Assembly: GCA_937928595.1 (NCBI GenBank)
Contig: CALGJV010000010.1
Coordinates: 62,001 to 126,000 of the forward strand
From: an uncultured Phycisphaerae bacterium
GTDB lineage: Bacteria; Planctomycetota; Phycisphaerae; UBA1845; Fen-1342
Length of the DNA: 64,000 bases
Reading direction: 5' to 3'
The notes beneath the pieces were generated by a model. The model saw only the letters and a program-made list of their open reading frames with translations. It did no database searches and was not told the origin of the DNA. The position numbers were made by a program, and so were the translations under genes. Positions 28,501 to 36,765 of the stretch are shown in pieces; position 1 is the stretch's first letter, and every line of letters begins with the position of its first letter.

Positions 28501-30571
28501 GGAACGCCTGCACGCCGTTGACGTTTTCGGGAATGCTCAACATCCACAATTCGACCCGCACCGTCTCGCCCGCGGCGTAGCACGTGCGGTCACCCAGCAG
28601 GGCCATTTGCGCGGGACCCGCGCTCGCCACGATCACGCTGGTCTGGCACGCCGTCGCGTTGCCGGCCGCGTCACGGGCCGTCAGGGTGACGGGCTGCACG
28701 CCGAAACCGAGCGGCGTGCCCGGCGGCGGCGCCTGCGTAACTGTGACCCCGCCGGTACAGTTGTCGATGACGGGCGCGAGCGGCACCAGATCCGGCAGCA
28801 GGACGGTTTCGCCGACGTTCATGAGCAGCGTCACGGGCTCGGGGCACGCGGTGAACTGCGGCGGCTCGAGGTCTCGGACCGTAACGGACTGCGTGCAGGT
28901 GGCGACGTTGTCGGCCGCGTCGCGGGCCGTCCAGGTCACGACCGTCGTACCGAGCGGAAACGTCGCCGGTGCGTCGCTGGTCACGCTGGTGACGCCGCAG
29001 TTGTCGGCGACGACGGGGGTCCCGAGCGCGACGCCGGTGGCGACGCAGCTGCCGGCGTCGGTCGCCACAACGACGTCGGGCGGGCACGTGATCGTCGGCG
29101 GCTCGGCATCGAACACCGTGACGTCGAAGCTGCAAGTCGCGGGATGTCCGCAGGTGTCGGTCGCGGTGTACGTCACGGTGGTGACGCCGATGGGCAACAC
29201 GACGCCGGGGGCGAAGTTGCTCCCGAAGGCGCTCAGCCCGCAGGCGTCGTCGGCCGTGGGCGGCACCCAGGTGACGACGGCGTCGCACCGGCCCGGGTCG
29301 CTCGGCACGGAGAAGCCGGCCGGGCAGCCGGCGAACGTGGGCGGCTCCGTGTCGGCTGTGATCGTCAGCGTGTAGGCGCCGCAGGCGGTCGTGTCGCTGT
29401 CCACGACGATGTAGTAGGTGGTGCCGGCGGTCACGCTCAGGCACAGGCGGGAGACGCCGGGAGTGCTGCTGGTCGACGTGCAGACGTCGTCGCCGCACGG
29501 GAGCGGCGGGCCCGCGCCGGGGCACGCACCCTGCCAGACGTAGAGCTTGGTGCCGAAGCTGGTCGGGCCGTCGCACAGCGAGATGCGCAGGCAGACGTTC
29601 TCGACGGCGTCGTACCGGTACACGATGTCGCGTCCGCCGGGGTTCAAGTTGGGACAGGCGACATCGTAGTCGTCGTAGTAGACGCAGCTGTCGCGCACGT
29701 CGGTGAACGGTAGGGCCGGCACGGGCAACGGATCGTCGCAGCGGTCGCCCGGTGCGCGGCACAGGCCGGGAGCGCAGGCGGTGCCGTCGCCCAGGTACGT
29801 GCCGCCCGCCGCGGCGCATTCGGCCGGCGACAGGCGCTCGCACGATGGCGCGGGGAAGCAGCACGCGCCGCGGGAGCCTTGGAGGCAGAACGCGCGATCG
29901 TAGGGCTGCCGGAAGAGCAGCCCCGTCTGAACATTGTACTGGAAACACCGGGTGTCGCCGGTGGGCGAAGACCCCCACAGGAACCAACAATCGGTCGGCG
30001 ATCCACCCGTGCTGACTCCCACGATGGTGACCCATCCGGACTGGAGCGGGCAACAGGGCGAGAGCTCGGCCGTGTACTTGTTCAGTTCGCCGGTGGGTGG
30101 AAAGACGGCGCCGGTCGGCTGGCGAACGGGTGTCACGGTGTAGCTGGCGACGAGCGTGCCGGGGAGGCCGCTGTTGTTCGTGTAGAAGTTGATCACGAAC
30201 TGGGCCGGATCCTCGGAGCATTCTTGCCAGAACGTGCCGTCCCAACTGGCATCGAACCCCCAGAACTCGATCGCGCAGATGTCGGTGCCGACCGAGTAGT
30301 CGTCGAACACGAGATAGCCCGCGGCGGCGTCACTCGTCAGCGCTTTCCACACTTCCGTAGTCGCATGGGGCGGCTGTGCGTACGTGAAGCCGGAGTTGCA
30401 CGTCAGCAGCCCCGTCAGCGGCGTGGGCTCGGCCGGCTTCCCGCCTCCGCTGACTCCCTCCGGACCGTAAGGCTCGTCCGCGCGCACCACAACCGCCGAG
30501 CACAGCGCCAGCGCACAACGCGCAACAACGCGCAGGACCAACGAGGTGTCCACGTCGGCTCTCACGGACAT
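25505..30571 (-). CDS. giant secreted multidomain protein with HYR, cohesin-like and dockerin-type modules
   Basis: This is an exported protein of 1688 residues. After a signal-like N-terminus (LRVVARCALALCSAVVVRADE) comes a region of about 180 residues and a cysteine-rich module (GACCFPAPSCERLSPAECAAAGGTY). A beta-sandwich of bacterial pre-peptidase type follows (KLYVWQGACPG...TYYIVVDSDTTACGAYTLTI). Then come three HYR-like repeats (EPPTFAGCPAGF, EPPTITCPPDVV, EPPQFTACPEPV) and a cohesin-like domain (about 660-790). A long unique region, the module shared with the 1134-aa protein, and dockerin-type repeats ending IDDIDAFVALIGS-like complete it. The function is unknown, likely surface or matrix. 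The Shine-Dalgarno is weak; the ATG follows a possible promoter 95-120 bp upstream. Confidence 0.85.
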   Translation of the reverse strand: MSVRADVDTSLVLRVVARCALALCSAVVVRADEPYGPEGVSGGGKPAEPTPLTGLLTCNSGFTYAQPPHATTEVWKALTSDAAAGYLVFDDYSVGTDICAIEFWGFDASWDGTFWQECSEDPAQFVINFYTNNSGLPGTLVASYTVTPVRQPTGAVFPPTGELNKYTAELSPCCPLQSGWVTIVGVSTGGSPTDCWFLWGSSPTGDTRCFQYNVQTGLLFRQPYDRAFCLQGSRGACCFPAPSCERLSPAECAAAGGTYLGDGTACAPGLCRAPGDRCDDPLPVPALPFTDVRDSCVYYDDYDVACPNLNPGGRDIVYRYDAVENVCLRISLCDGPTSFGTKLYVWQGACPGAGPPLPCGDDVCTSTSSTPGVSRLCLSVTAGTTYYIVVDSDTTACGAYTLTITADTEPPTFAGCPAGFSVPSDPGRCDAVVTWVPPTADDACGLSAFGSNFAPGVVLPIGVTTVTYTATDTCGHPATCSFDVTVFDAEPPTITCPPDVVVATDAGSCVATGVALGTPVVADNCGVTSVTSDAPATFPLGTTVVTWTARDAADNVATCTQSVTVRDLEPPQFTACPEPVTLLMNVGETVLLPDLVPLAPVIDNCTGGVTVTQAPPPGTPLGFGVQPVTLTARDAAGNATACQTSVIVASAGPAQMALLGDRTCYAAGETVRVELWMLSIPENVNGVQAFLAYDPALLELVSVTPAVRPESPFTIEIFECSAAPDGQQGCTPQPGHVDVAVGAPFGTTGTGDAQMVVLTFAARTQICSAPNLVAWRAHDPPTMLSAAEGQVLIPPLSTLSVNDAPPLLAGPTAVAAPLGADCTTDVHFSATLQDACCLDPDRVVVDARVTAGAGALGALDVTLTPSGGRIDISGSAPLQFAGNVPTDVQVTLFATDCCGYPAGSPGAAPLAGRWTESYPNYPPPDGSVVNAASWDGSTLGTQWRLSGATRAAAPTLLWDTHTGDPGGGGEMVWRTPYTGGTLEFDAALLGGSGVVTGAIVRHTHDTHHVYVAGSIDPLASWTHTTTHAVFPALGLGVTLTARAAWEGSGTTSPGPEYPDFAPDHTSGQWGRIDTTTLTWVTPIVLTVADDVPPTLLPTGGPEEFDTDVSARWEYGTAIAECTGGLSNATALTPGVADGVLTVPLPTSECPGATVFTGVRTTVPLAGGAYYGALLGDLTGRSVTFAARLRTSRPDGSAITLADFAAVYGPSPAYRPGLSVAVQSSGQTWYYRGRQPGGDDHLDATTLRDARWATFSADLGDYRLWADAAGHPPTPVQWAAAVTAVEALEIVATGGAAGAGAFALAPGVTGQLDLDFVVSGAATFVHPADAGLCTAVLNLPAVPASDGCGPVTVSYAADLDDNGTYETPLTSPHTYSAGTTAVRARVTDGIGLATHWDFRVAVAPENVIDVTVPLSGAYGVPVVRCLSFELWRCGDPAPVTFERQVTFPAGTNPVVSLTLTAPCGEYTCLSVRDSLHSLRATLPEAGLAKVDGRYVADFAVAGRPLVPGNLNADHVIDVLDFGVFLSLWQQPAGPSVCGTPAPHADLSGDGVVNTADFTFIHGNFLRTSDPACCDAGGPGYAPVTEIAVAELHARGLSALAVADLNADGLLNAADIAAFVNGIAPGMKRGDLNCDGVVNFDDIDPFVLALSGRGAYESSYPNCIWMNADCDGDGAVIFDDIDAFVALIGS
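25632..25693 (-). repeat. dockerin-coding repeat, copy 3
   Basis: Same approximately 62-bp DNA unit as at 16158-16219 and 19635-19696, encoding GDLNCDGVVNFDDIDPFVLA. Confidence 0.7.
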
Positions 30572-30663
30572 TCACGAGCTTCCCAAGCGCACCGGCCCGG
30601 AGAGAAGCGACGGCGCGCCCCCGGCGTGAATGATGCGCCGCGACTGCACTCCCTCCTCGAATC

Positions 30664-30693
30664 ATTTTATGCGCGTTGTCAACGAGGAGGCAA
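30664..30693 (-). promoter_or_regulatory. possible promoter for the 1688-aa exoprotein
   Basis: Minus-strand TTGCCT (30688-30693) and TAAAAT (30664-30669) are spaced by 18 bp, about 93 bp before the ATG. Weak -35, good -10. Confidence 0.35.
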
Positions 30694-30805
30694 TCCGCTC
30701 TTCACCCAAAACACCTTGCGGGCGCGGTCAGGCCGGGCGGCCGAAAAAACCAGGCCGTACCCGCCTACTCGGGAACCCTTAGCTCAAACAGCCGACACCT
30801 GGTAA

Positions 30806-30843
30806 GGTATTCCGGTGCCGGCCGAAGGGGCCGCCGGTATACC
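30806..30843. other. imperfect hairpin in the intergenic region
   Basis: GGTATTCCGG and CCGGTATACC pair at 9 of 10 positions, with an inner GGCC/GGCC stem, about 225 bp past the stop of the gene at 31066. No U-run follows on either strand. It could be part of a 3' UTR structure or an operator. Confidence 0.4.
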
Positions 30844-31065
30844 TATGCTGCGCGGTGGGCACGTCTGACACGAAACGTGCAACGCCCGGAAGAAAGGGCG
30901 AGCGGTGGGGGCTGCGGCGGCGGGCCCGTCCGGCGCAGGACGTCCGGGAATCACGGACCGCGCATCGTGGTGGGCCGCGGGCGGGCCGGGCGAGACCGGG
31001 AGGATTCGGGCTGTGGACCAAGGTGCCTCAAGCGCGCCGGGGGCCTCCGGAGGGCCGCCCCGGGG

Positions 31066-33054
31066 CTACTTCTTCACCTGAACCGACGTCCGGCAGCTCG
31101 CCGCCTCACCGGTTGTGTCGCTCACGGTAAATGTCACCCATGTCCGGCCAAGTCCGATCATGGTTCCGGGCGGGGGCGACTGCGTGACGACGACGGTCGC
31201 GGGGCAGTTGTCAGCGACCACGACCAGACCTGTCAGGTCCGGTAGCGGAATCGACGAGAGCCCGCCGGTGCTGAGGTTCTGAGCCGGCGCACATTGCACG
31301 ATCTGCGGCGGCTGGTTATCGAAGACGGTCACGGCCTGTGTACAAGTCGCCGTGTGGCCGGCAGCGTCGCGCGCGGTCCATGTGACCAGCGTCGTGCCCA
31401 GCGGGAAAACGCTCGGCGCATCGTTCGTGAGGCTGAGCCCTCCGCAACTATCCGTAGCCACGGCGCTGCCGAGCGGCACGTCGATCGCGCTGCATTGACC
31501 CGCGGCCGTCGGCATGTTGAGCGCCGGCGGGCACACCAGTGTCGGCGGTTCGAGATCGAGCACCGTGATGTCGAACGTATAGGTGGACGTCAGTCCGCAG
31601 GCGCCGACGGCCACGTACGTCACGGTGGTCGTGCCGACGGGGAACACGCTGCCCGGCGCGTGCGAGGCGGTCACGGCGGGAACGCCGCACGCGTCGCTCA
31701 CCGCCGGCGGCATCCACGACACGACCGCATCACATCGACCAGGGGCGGCGGCGACTGTAAGCGGACCGGGGCCGGCGGCGAAGCTCGGGGCTGCGACGTC
31801 AGAGCTGATCACCAGCTCGTACGTGCCGCAGGCGGGGTCGGCGCCGTCGATGACAATGTAATAAGTTCGTCCGGGGACGGTATTCACGCACACCTGCGAC
31901 AATCCGGGCACGCCGACGGCCGAGACGCAAGCGTCATCGCTGCAAGCCGAAGCGCCGGCCGCGTTTGGGCACGCGTCTTCCCACACATAGAGCTGAGTAT
32001 CGAAGGTGGTCGCGTCTCCGCACAAGCTGATCCGCAGACACTCGGCCTGCACCGGCGTGTATCGGTAGACGACCTCCGCTCCGCCCAGGCCGTGCGAGGC
32101 ACAGGGCGCGGCGTAGTCGTCGTAGAAGCCGCAGGTCGTGCCGACCGCGACGAACGGCACGGTGTCCACGACGAAGGGATCGTCGCAGCGGTCGCCGGTC
32201 GCGCGGCAGGTGTCGGACTCGCAGACCGTGCCGTCGCCCTGGTAGGTGCCGCCCGCGGCGGCGCACTCCCCGGGAGACAGCCGGATGCAGGTCAGGTCGG
32301 GCAGACAGCACGCGCCGCGTGCGCCCGTCAGGCAGAACGCCCGGTCGTACGGCAGGCGCACCGGTGCCGTTCCGCGGTATTGCAGCGCAGAGCCGTCGCC
32401 GCTCGGAGAGGACATCCACTGGAACCAGCAGTCACCGGGTACACCGCCGATGCTCGCCCCGCGGATCGACAGCCAGCCGCGCCGCAAGGGACAGCACGGC
32501 GCGAGTTCCACGGTGTACAGGTTGAGTTGGCGGTTGTTGAAATACAGCAGGCCGGTGGGCTGGCGGGCGGGGGTCACAAGGTACGAGGCGACGAGCGCGC
32601 CGGGAGATCCGGCATTGTCCGCGTAGAACGCGAGCTCGAACGCGGGGGCGTTCTCCTGGCATTGCAGCCACACGGCACCCGTCCACAACGCTTCGAACCC
32701 CCAGAACTGCACCGCGCAGATGTCCGTGCCGACGGCGTAGTCGTCGGCGATCCGATACTCCGACGCGGCGTCGCTGGTGTGCGCGTAGTAGATCGGCGCG
32801 CTCGGCAGGTGCGGCGGGCGGGCCAGGATGGAATCCGGACCGCACTCGACCAGCGATGTCCGCGGGCCCGGCGCGGCGCCCTCGCCCCGCCCGCATACGC
32901 CCGCGCTATTGTCCGCTGGCACCATTGGCGGCCAGGACCAAGGAAACCCGAACGTACTGCTGAAGCCGAGCGCCGGGACGGCCGGTCCAAAAAGGAGCAG
33001 CAGCCCCACGACGGCCGGCGTGTGACGGTCCGGAGAATGCCGCTTCGTTGACAC
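31066..33054 (-). CDS. secreted HYR-domain protein, shorter paralogue of the 1688-aa protein
   Basis: This is an exoprotein of 662 residues whose order matches the first part of the 1688-aa neighbour. A signal peptide (TPAVVGLLLLFGPAVPALG) precedes the FWGFEALWTG...region, the GACCLPDLTCIRLSPGECAAAGGTY cysteine module, a TQLYVWEDACPNAAG...TYYIVIDGADPACGTYELVI sandwich, and HYR-like repeats. It stops at CRTSVQVKK, before any cohesin or dockerin part, and so lacks the anchoring tail of its relatives. This is either an ancestral form or a truncated duplicate. The GTG start has AGGAG eight bases upstream. A TTGCGG-17-TACGAT pair at 33128-33156 may be its promoter. Confidence 0.85.
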   Translation of the reverse strand: MSTKRHSPDRHTPAVVGLLLLFGPAVPALGFSSTFGFPWSWPPMVPADNSAGVCGRGEGAAPGPRTSLVECGPDSILARPPHLPSAPIYYAHTSDAASEYRIADDYAVGTDICAVQFWGFEALWTGAVWLQCQENAPAFELAFYADNAGSPGALVASYLVTPARQPTGLLYFNNRQLNLYTVELAPCCPLRRGWLSIRGASIGGVPGDCWFQWMSSPSGDGSALQYRGTAPVRLPYDRAFCLTGARGACCLPDLTCIRLSPGECAAAGGTYQGDGTVCESDTCRATGDRCDDPFVVDTVPFVAVGTTCGFYDDYAAPCASHGLGGAEVVYRYTPVQAECLRISLCGDATTFDTQLYVWEDACPNAAGASACSDDACVSAVGVPGLSQVCVNTVPGRTYYIVIDGADPACGTYELVISSDVAAPSFAAGPGPLTVAAAPGRCDAVVSWMPPAVSDACGVPAVTASHAPGSVFPVGTTTVTYVAVGACGLTSTYTFDITVLDLEPPTLVCPPALNMPTAAGQCSAIDVPLGSAVATDSCGGLSLTNDAPSVFPLGTTLVTWTARDAAGHTATCTQAVTVFDNQPPQIVQCAPAQNLSTGGLSSIPLPDLTGLVVVADNCPATVVVTQSPPPGTMIGLGRTWVTFTVSDTTGEAASCRTSVQVKK

Positions 33055-33127
33055 CGCCTTGCTCCTGGGGAATCAGGCACTGCGCCCGGGGACGTGCGAT
33101 CGTCGCCTCGTATCCTGCTCCGGATTG

Positions 33128-33156
33128 ATCGTAGCGGCCGACTCCCCACGCCGCAA
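33128..33156 (-). promoter_or_regulatory. possible promoter for the 662-aa exoprotein
   Basis: Minus-strand TTGCGG (33151-33156) and TACGAT (33128-33133) with a 17-bp spacer, 74 bp before the GTG start. Matches to consensus are partial. Confidence 0.3.
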
Positions 33157-33171
33157 CGAAAGACCGGCGGC

Positions 33172-35010
33172 TCAGTCGCCCGCGAGCGCCGCCAGCAAGG
33201 CGACGAACGGCTCGATGTCGTCGAAATCCACCGTACCGTCGCCGTTGCAGTCGGCGTTCAGCCAGTCACAGCTCGGGTACCGGACGGCGTAGGCGGCCGG
33301 GCCCAGCAACGCAACGTGGAAGGCCTCCACATCGGTAAATTCGACGCGGCCGTTGCAATCCGTGTCGGCGGGGGCGAGCCCCGCACAGCTGATGCACTGG
33401 CAACCGATATCCGCGTGTACGATGCGCAGGTCGTCGAGGAGAATGTAGCCGTCCTTGGTCACGTCCAGGTCGCGATCGAAGTTGGGCAGCGCGTCGCTGT
33501 CCCCGAGGCGCGTCAGGACCGCGGCGAGGTCGTGACGGGTGGTCGCGCCGTCGCGGTTCACGTCGCCGCGGCAGCCGTTCTCCCAGATCGCGATTTCTAG
33601 CGTCCATCCGGACCGCTGGCCGACCTTGTCCTCGATCGGGTTGCCCGCGAATCCCGCGACAATCTCCGGCAGCGTGTTGCCCAGCAGGTCGCCGAGGGCG
33701 AGGTTTCGGGGGCGTAGGATCTGGTTGTTCGTGATGTTGCGGAACCCGGACGTGTCGACGGGGGTGGGCTGCACCCGCGTCCAACCGGGCGCGGCACTGG
33801 TGCGCAGCGTGATCTCGATCTGGTTGGGGTCGAAGGGGCCGCCGAGCTTCTGTTTGGTCACGAGGTCGGTTCGGCCGTCGCCGTCCATGTCCGCCGCCGC
33901 GACGGCCATGCCGCGATTGACTGCCAGGCCGGCGTACCCGTTCAGTTCCGCGCTGAGCGCGTAGTCGGCCGAGAGGCCGATCGGCGACCAGATCTGCATG
34001 CGCATTCCATGCTGGTCCGCCAGGACGAGGTCCGGAGCCGCCGCCGGCGGGCCGGGCAGCGCGAGCACGTCCGAGCACAGGATCGTGAGCCGCCACTCGC
34101 GTGCCTGGAAGTGGCCCGGCGCGGGCGCGAGTCCACGCCACAGGGCGAGTACGGGGTCGCGCTCCTCGGCGCTGGAGCGGGTTCCGGTGAAGGCGAGATC
34201 GGGACGGCGGTCGCCATCGAAGTCGCCGATCGTCAGCGCGCGCGTCCAGCCTGCAATCAGCGACTCGGCCGGGCTGCCCCATGCAACCCGGAACATAGCG
34301 CTCATGTCGCCGGTTGTCTTCCAGAAGTGCAGGAAATCGCCGTCGACCTGTAGCACCGGGTCCACGATGTACACGAGGTCGTCACGCCCGTCGCCGTCGA
34401 AGTCGGCGGCCAAGGCCCGCGGCGGAGTGATGAAGTTGCCGGTCGAGTTGAAGCCGAAGGGGAAGGCGAGACGCGGGGCGAACTGGAAGCCGCCAAGGTT
34501 CTCGATGAACCAGAGCTCATCACCGTAGAACGCCGCGACCGCCAAATCGAAATCGCCGTCGCCGTCGAAGTTCCCCACCGCGACTTCCCCGGTGCCGTTG
34601 TGGAAGATGGAGCGCGCCGGCACCCCCGCATCGTAGACGAACAGGTCGAGGTCGGCGGCCCGCGCGAAACCGTTGCCCACGTTGGCAAAGATCGTCAGGA
34701 AACGTCGGCCGACGGCGCCGTTCTGGAGGTCCGTCGCGAACCAGGCCACGGCAACGTCAAGCCGGCGGTCACCGTCCAAATCCACCAACTCGACATCCGT
34801 GACCGTCACGACGTCGTATTCGGGCGGCAGGTTCGCGACGGTCAGCCGCAGGGGACTGGTCCGCAAGAGGAGGGGCAATCGCTCGGAGGCGAGAGCTGGC
34901 GCGAGTCCAACAGCGGCCAGGACCCCGGCGGCCGACAGCCACCCCCCAAGGCGAGAGCGCGACGGGCGGCGGAGGCCGAGTGAGTGCAAGCGGGAAGCCG
35001 AAGTGGCCAT
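33172..35010 (-). CDS. secreted FG-GAP/VCBS-repeat protein with dockerin-type tail
   Basis: This 612-residue exoprotein has a basic N-terminus and a signal segment (LSAAGVLAAVGLAPALA). Five or more FG-GAP/VCBS repeats follow, each with a calcium loop (ELVDLDGDRRLDVAVA, AVGNFDGDGDFDLAVA, LAADFDGDGRDDLVYI, TIGDFDGDRRPDLAFT, AAADMDGDGRTDLVTK). These build an integrin-like beta-propeller. The last 150 residues carry dockerin-type loops (GDVNRDGATTRHDLAAVL, DTDCNGRVEFTDVEAF, ADCNGDGTVDFDDIEPFVALL). A role in adhesion or extracellular binding is likely. No good Shine-Dalgarno precedes the ATG, so the start is less certain. The gene is followed closely by the 662-aa exoprotein. Confidence 0.85.
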   Translation of the reverse strand: MATSASRLHSLGLRRPSRSRLGGWLSAAGVLAAVGLAPALASERLPLLLRTSPLRLTVANLPPEYDVVTVTDVELVDLDGDRRLDVAVAWFATDLQNGAVGRRFLTIFANVGNGFARAADLDLFVYDAGVPARSIFHNGTGEVAVGNFDGDGDFDLAVAAFYGDELWFIENLGGFQFAPRLAFPFGFNSTGNFITPPRALAADFDGDGRDDLVYIVDPVLQVDGDFLHFWKTTGDMSAMFRVAWGSPAESLIAGWTRALTIGDFDGDRRPDLAFTGTRSSAEERDPVLALWRGLAPAPGHFQAREWRLTILCSDVLALPGPPAAAPDLVLADQHGMRMQIWSPIGLSADYALSAELNGYAGLAVNRGMAVAAADMDGDGRTDLVTKQKLGGPFDPNQIEITLRTSAAPGWTRVQPTPVDTSGFRNITNNQILRPRNLALGDLLGNTLPEIVAGFAGNPIEDKVGQRSGWTLEIAIWENGCRGDVNRDGATTRHDLAAVLTRLGDSDALPNFDRDLDVTKDGYILLDDLRIVHADIGCQCISCAGLAPADTDCNGRVEFTDVEAFHVALLGPAAYAVRYPSCDWLNADCNGDGTVDFDDIEPFVALLAALAGD

Positions 35011-35057
35011 AAGTGTCGCCGGTCAGGCTCGACACGGGGATTATTCTGGGAACCACA

Positions 35058-35110
35058 TGTCTAGAAAAGAAATGGAGGGGGGACGGGAACCCAAATCCCG
35101 TCCCCCCTCC
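35058..35110 (-). terminator. strong intrinsic terminator after the PEP-CTERM pair
   Basis: A perfect 15-bp stem (arms 35074-35088 and 35096-35110, 7-base loop) is followed on the minus strand by ATTTCTTTTC. It lies 30 bp after the stop of the downstream PEP-CTERM gene. This is the clearest terminator in the window. Confidence 0.9.
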
Positions 35111-35139
35111 GCCGTAGTTAAGGCTGTGGGCGACTTTTA

Positions 35140-35889
35140 CTACCGGCGGCGAGCCAGGAGCAGACCGCACGCGATCAGAGCCAGCGCGGCCGGCTCCGGC
35201 GTGACGAGAATCTGCGTCTGGGCGCTCATGAGATCCTTCGCCGTCAGTGTGAAGTCGTTGCGGAGGCTGATGTCGCTGACCGCCACCGGGATGTCGGCCC
35301 AGGTGCCGATCGCGGGCTCCTTGCCCGTGCCGGTCACCGTGCCGCCGTTGTTGACCGACAGGCCCGCGATCAGGTTCGCGAAGACCGTCGTGCCATTGTA
35401 GTACCCGGTGAAAATGCCGGCGCCGCCGCCGGGGCCTTGCAGGCTCGCGGGCACGCCGTCATTGAAATCCGTCAGCGTGAAGCCCGCGGTCGCCCGTCCG
35501 AGCGACAGGAACGCCGGGATCGTGGCGAAGTCGACCACGGCCGACTTCACGACGAACGTCGCGTCGAGATCGCCGTTGGCGATGTCGAAGTTGACGATCA
35601 CGCGCGGAATGTTCGTGTTGAGGTCGACGACGCGAACATTCGCCATGTTGAGCGTGGCGATGATGTTGGGACCGCTCATCAGCGTGACCGGGCCGCCGAG
35701 CGACCACGTCTGCCCGCCGGTGCCCGGGTCAGGAACCAGCGACGCCGACGTCACCTCATAGAACGTCGAGCCGTTGGCGTTGGACGCCTCGATCCGGAAG
35801 ATCACCGGCGAGACGCCGGCCACTGCCGCCGAAGCGGTTGCCAGCACAAGGCCGGCGAGAAGTACCTGACGCATCCGGTTCATTCGCAT
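35140..35889 (-). CDS. PEP-CTERM surface protein, second of a tandem pair
   Basis: This 249-residue exoprotein has a signal peptide after MRMNRMRQVLLAGLVLATASAAVAG. A beta-rich body (about 30-220; ATLNMANVRVVDLNT, SAVVDFATIPAFLSLGRATAGFTLTDFN) precedes a C-terminal sorting signal TPEPAALALIACGLLLARRR, the PEP-CTERM pattern recognised by exosortase. The neighbour at 35951-36682 has the same layout and shared phrases (ATL, SAL/V..FPAxL, A..GxTLTDF), so the two look like duplicates. GAGAGGATGGAG precedes the ATG; ATGs two and five codons later are alternatives. An exosortase gene is not in the window. The gap to the neighbour is 61 bp and a strong terminator follows, so the pair is one operon. 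Confidence 0.88.
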   Translation of the reverse strand: MRMNRMRQVLLAGLVLATASAAVAGVSPVIFRIEASNANGSTFYEVTSASLVPDPGTGGQTWSLGGPVTLMSGPNIIATLNMANVRVVDLNTNIPRVIVNFDIANGDLDATFVVKSAVVDFATIPAFLSLGRATAGFTLTDFNDGVPASLQGPGGGAGIFTGYYNGTTVFANLIAGLSVNNGGTVTGTGKEPAIGTWADIPVAVSDISLRNDFTLTAKDLMSAQTQILVTPEPAALALIACGLLLARRR

Positions 35890-35950
35890 GGGTCTCCATC
35901 CTCTCCCAAGGGGCGCTCTGCGCCGAACCCTCTCTCCCCACTGTTCTCGC

Positions 35951-36682
35951 TTAGCGGCGCCGCAGCAGCGCGGCCGCGACAATCAGCAGCAGGCTCGCCG
36001 GCTCCGGCACGATCTCGAAGGTCGAGGTGCCCGCCGCGAGGTCATTGGCCGACAGCGTGAAGCTGAACTGCGAGCTCATGCTCGAAACCAAACCCACGAT
36101 GGGCTGGACGCCGGTGTTGATGTTCGCATCAACGATGTCGAACGGGTCGGCCAGCATCTGTGCGATGCCTTCGGTGAACGTCGTGCCGCCCGGGACGAAC
36201 CCATTGTACTGCGCGAGGTACGCGCCGCTCGCCGGCCCGAGGCCGTTCAGCACCGCGCCGGTGCCGTCGAAGTCCGTCAGCGTGATGCCCGCACTGGCCT
36301 GGCCCGTCGGATTGAGCAGCGCCGGGAACGACAGAAGCGCCGACTGAATGGTGAACGTCGTCTGGGCGTTACCCGCCTGAACAGCGAAGCCGAGACTAAT
36401 GACCGGGTCGCTGCGGAACAGAACATCACCTTGCTTGAGGGTCGCGATCACTTCGCGACCCGTGCCGCCGATGATCGCCACCGGCTCGGTGAGCTGCCAC
36501 CGCCACACGTCCCCCTGCCACTGCCCCATGTCCTCGGTCACGTAGAAGTGGCCCGCACCGGCGGCGTTCTGCGCCGTCAGCGCGAACATGTAGCCTTCCG
36601 TGCCCGCGAATGCCGGAACGGTGAGAGCGAGAAGCGCTGCCGCGCCGACGATCAAACTCTTCGAGAGCCCCACAACGCGCAT
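35951..36682 (-). CDS. PEP-CTERM surface protein, first of a tandem pair
   Basis: This 243-residue exoprotein has a signal peptide (MRVVGLSKSLIVGAAALLALTVPAFAG) and a beta-rich body. Its phrases GREVIATLKQGDVLF, SALLSFPALLNPTGQASAGITLTDFDG match the downstream paralogue. The PEP-CTERM tail is VPEPASLLLIVAAALLRRR. GGAGGAG lies seven bases before the ATG, which fixes the start; the frame extends 21 codons upstream without support. A sigma70-like promoter (36766-36794) and a TTTATCGG dyad (36882-36913) lie upstream, so it is the first gene of a two-gene operon. Confidence 0.88.
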   Translation of the reverse strand: MRVVGLSKSLIVGAAALLALTVPAFAGTEGYMFALTAQNAAGAGHFYVTEDMGQWQGDVWRWQLTEPVAIIGGTGREVIATLKQGDVLFRSDPVISLGFAVQAGNAQTTFTIQSALLSFPALLNPTGQASAGITLTDFDGTGAVLNGLGPASGAYLAQYNGFVPGGTTFTEGIAQMLADPFDIVDANINTGVQPIVGLVSSMSSQFSFTLSANDLAAGTSTFEIVPEPASLLLIVAAALLRRR

Positions 36683-36765
36683 TTGGATCTCCTCCTTCCT
36701 CTGCCCTAAGGGCATGGCCGCCTCTACCCCATCGGTCGAGGTCAACCCGTAGTCCTACTTGCCCG

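Larger units (their letters stand above)
30572..31065. other. intergenic region between two paralogous exoprotein genes
   Basis: These 494 bp have no convincing gene. They hold a sigma70-like element for the downstream 1688-aa gene (30664-30693, minus), a hairpin with arms at 30806-30815 and 30834-30843, and a GCCCCGGGGC palindrome (31057-31066) at the stop of the upstream gene. Nothing else was recognised. Confidence 0.4.

Noticed and set aside
30676-31245. A plus-strand 189-aa frame in the exoprotein gap
   Set aside because: It is arginine-rich, lacks a ribosome site and runs into the antisense of the 662-aa gene.
16031-35010. CRISPR array suggested by repeated short DNA units
   Set aside because: The units are in-frame dockerin-coding segments spaced by kilobases, not direct repeats with short spacers.
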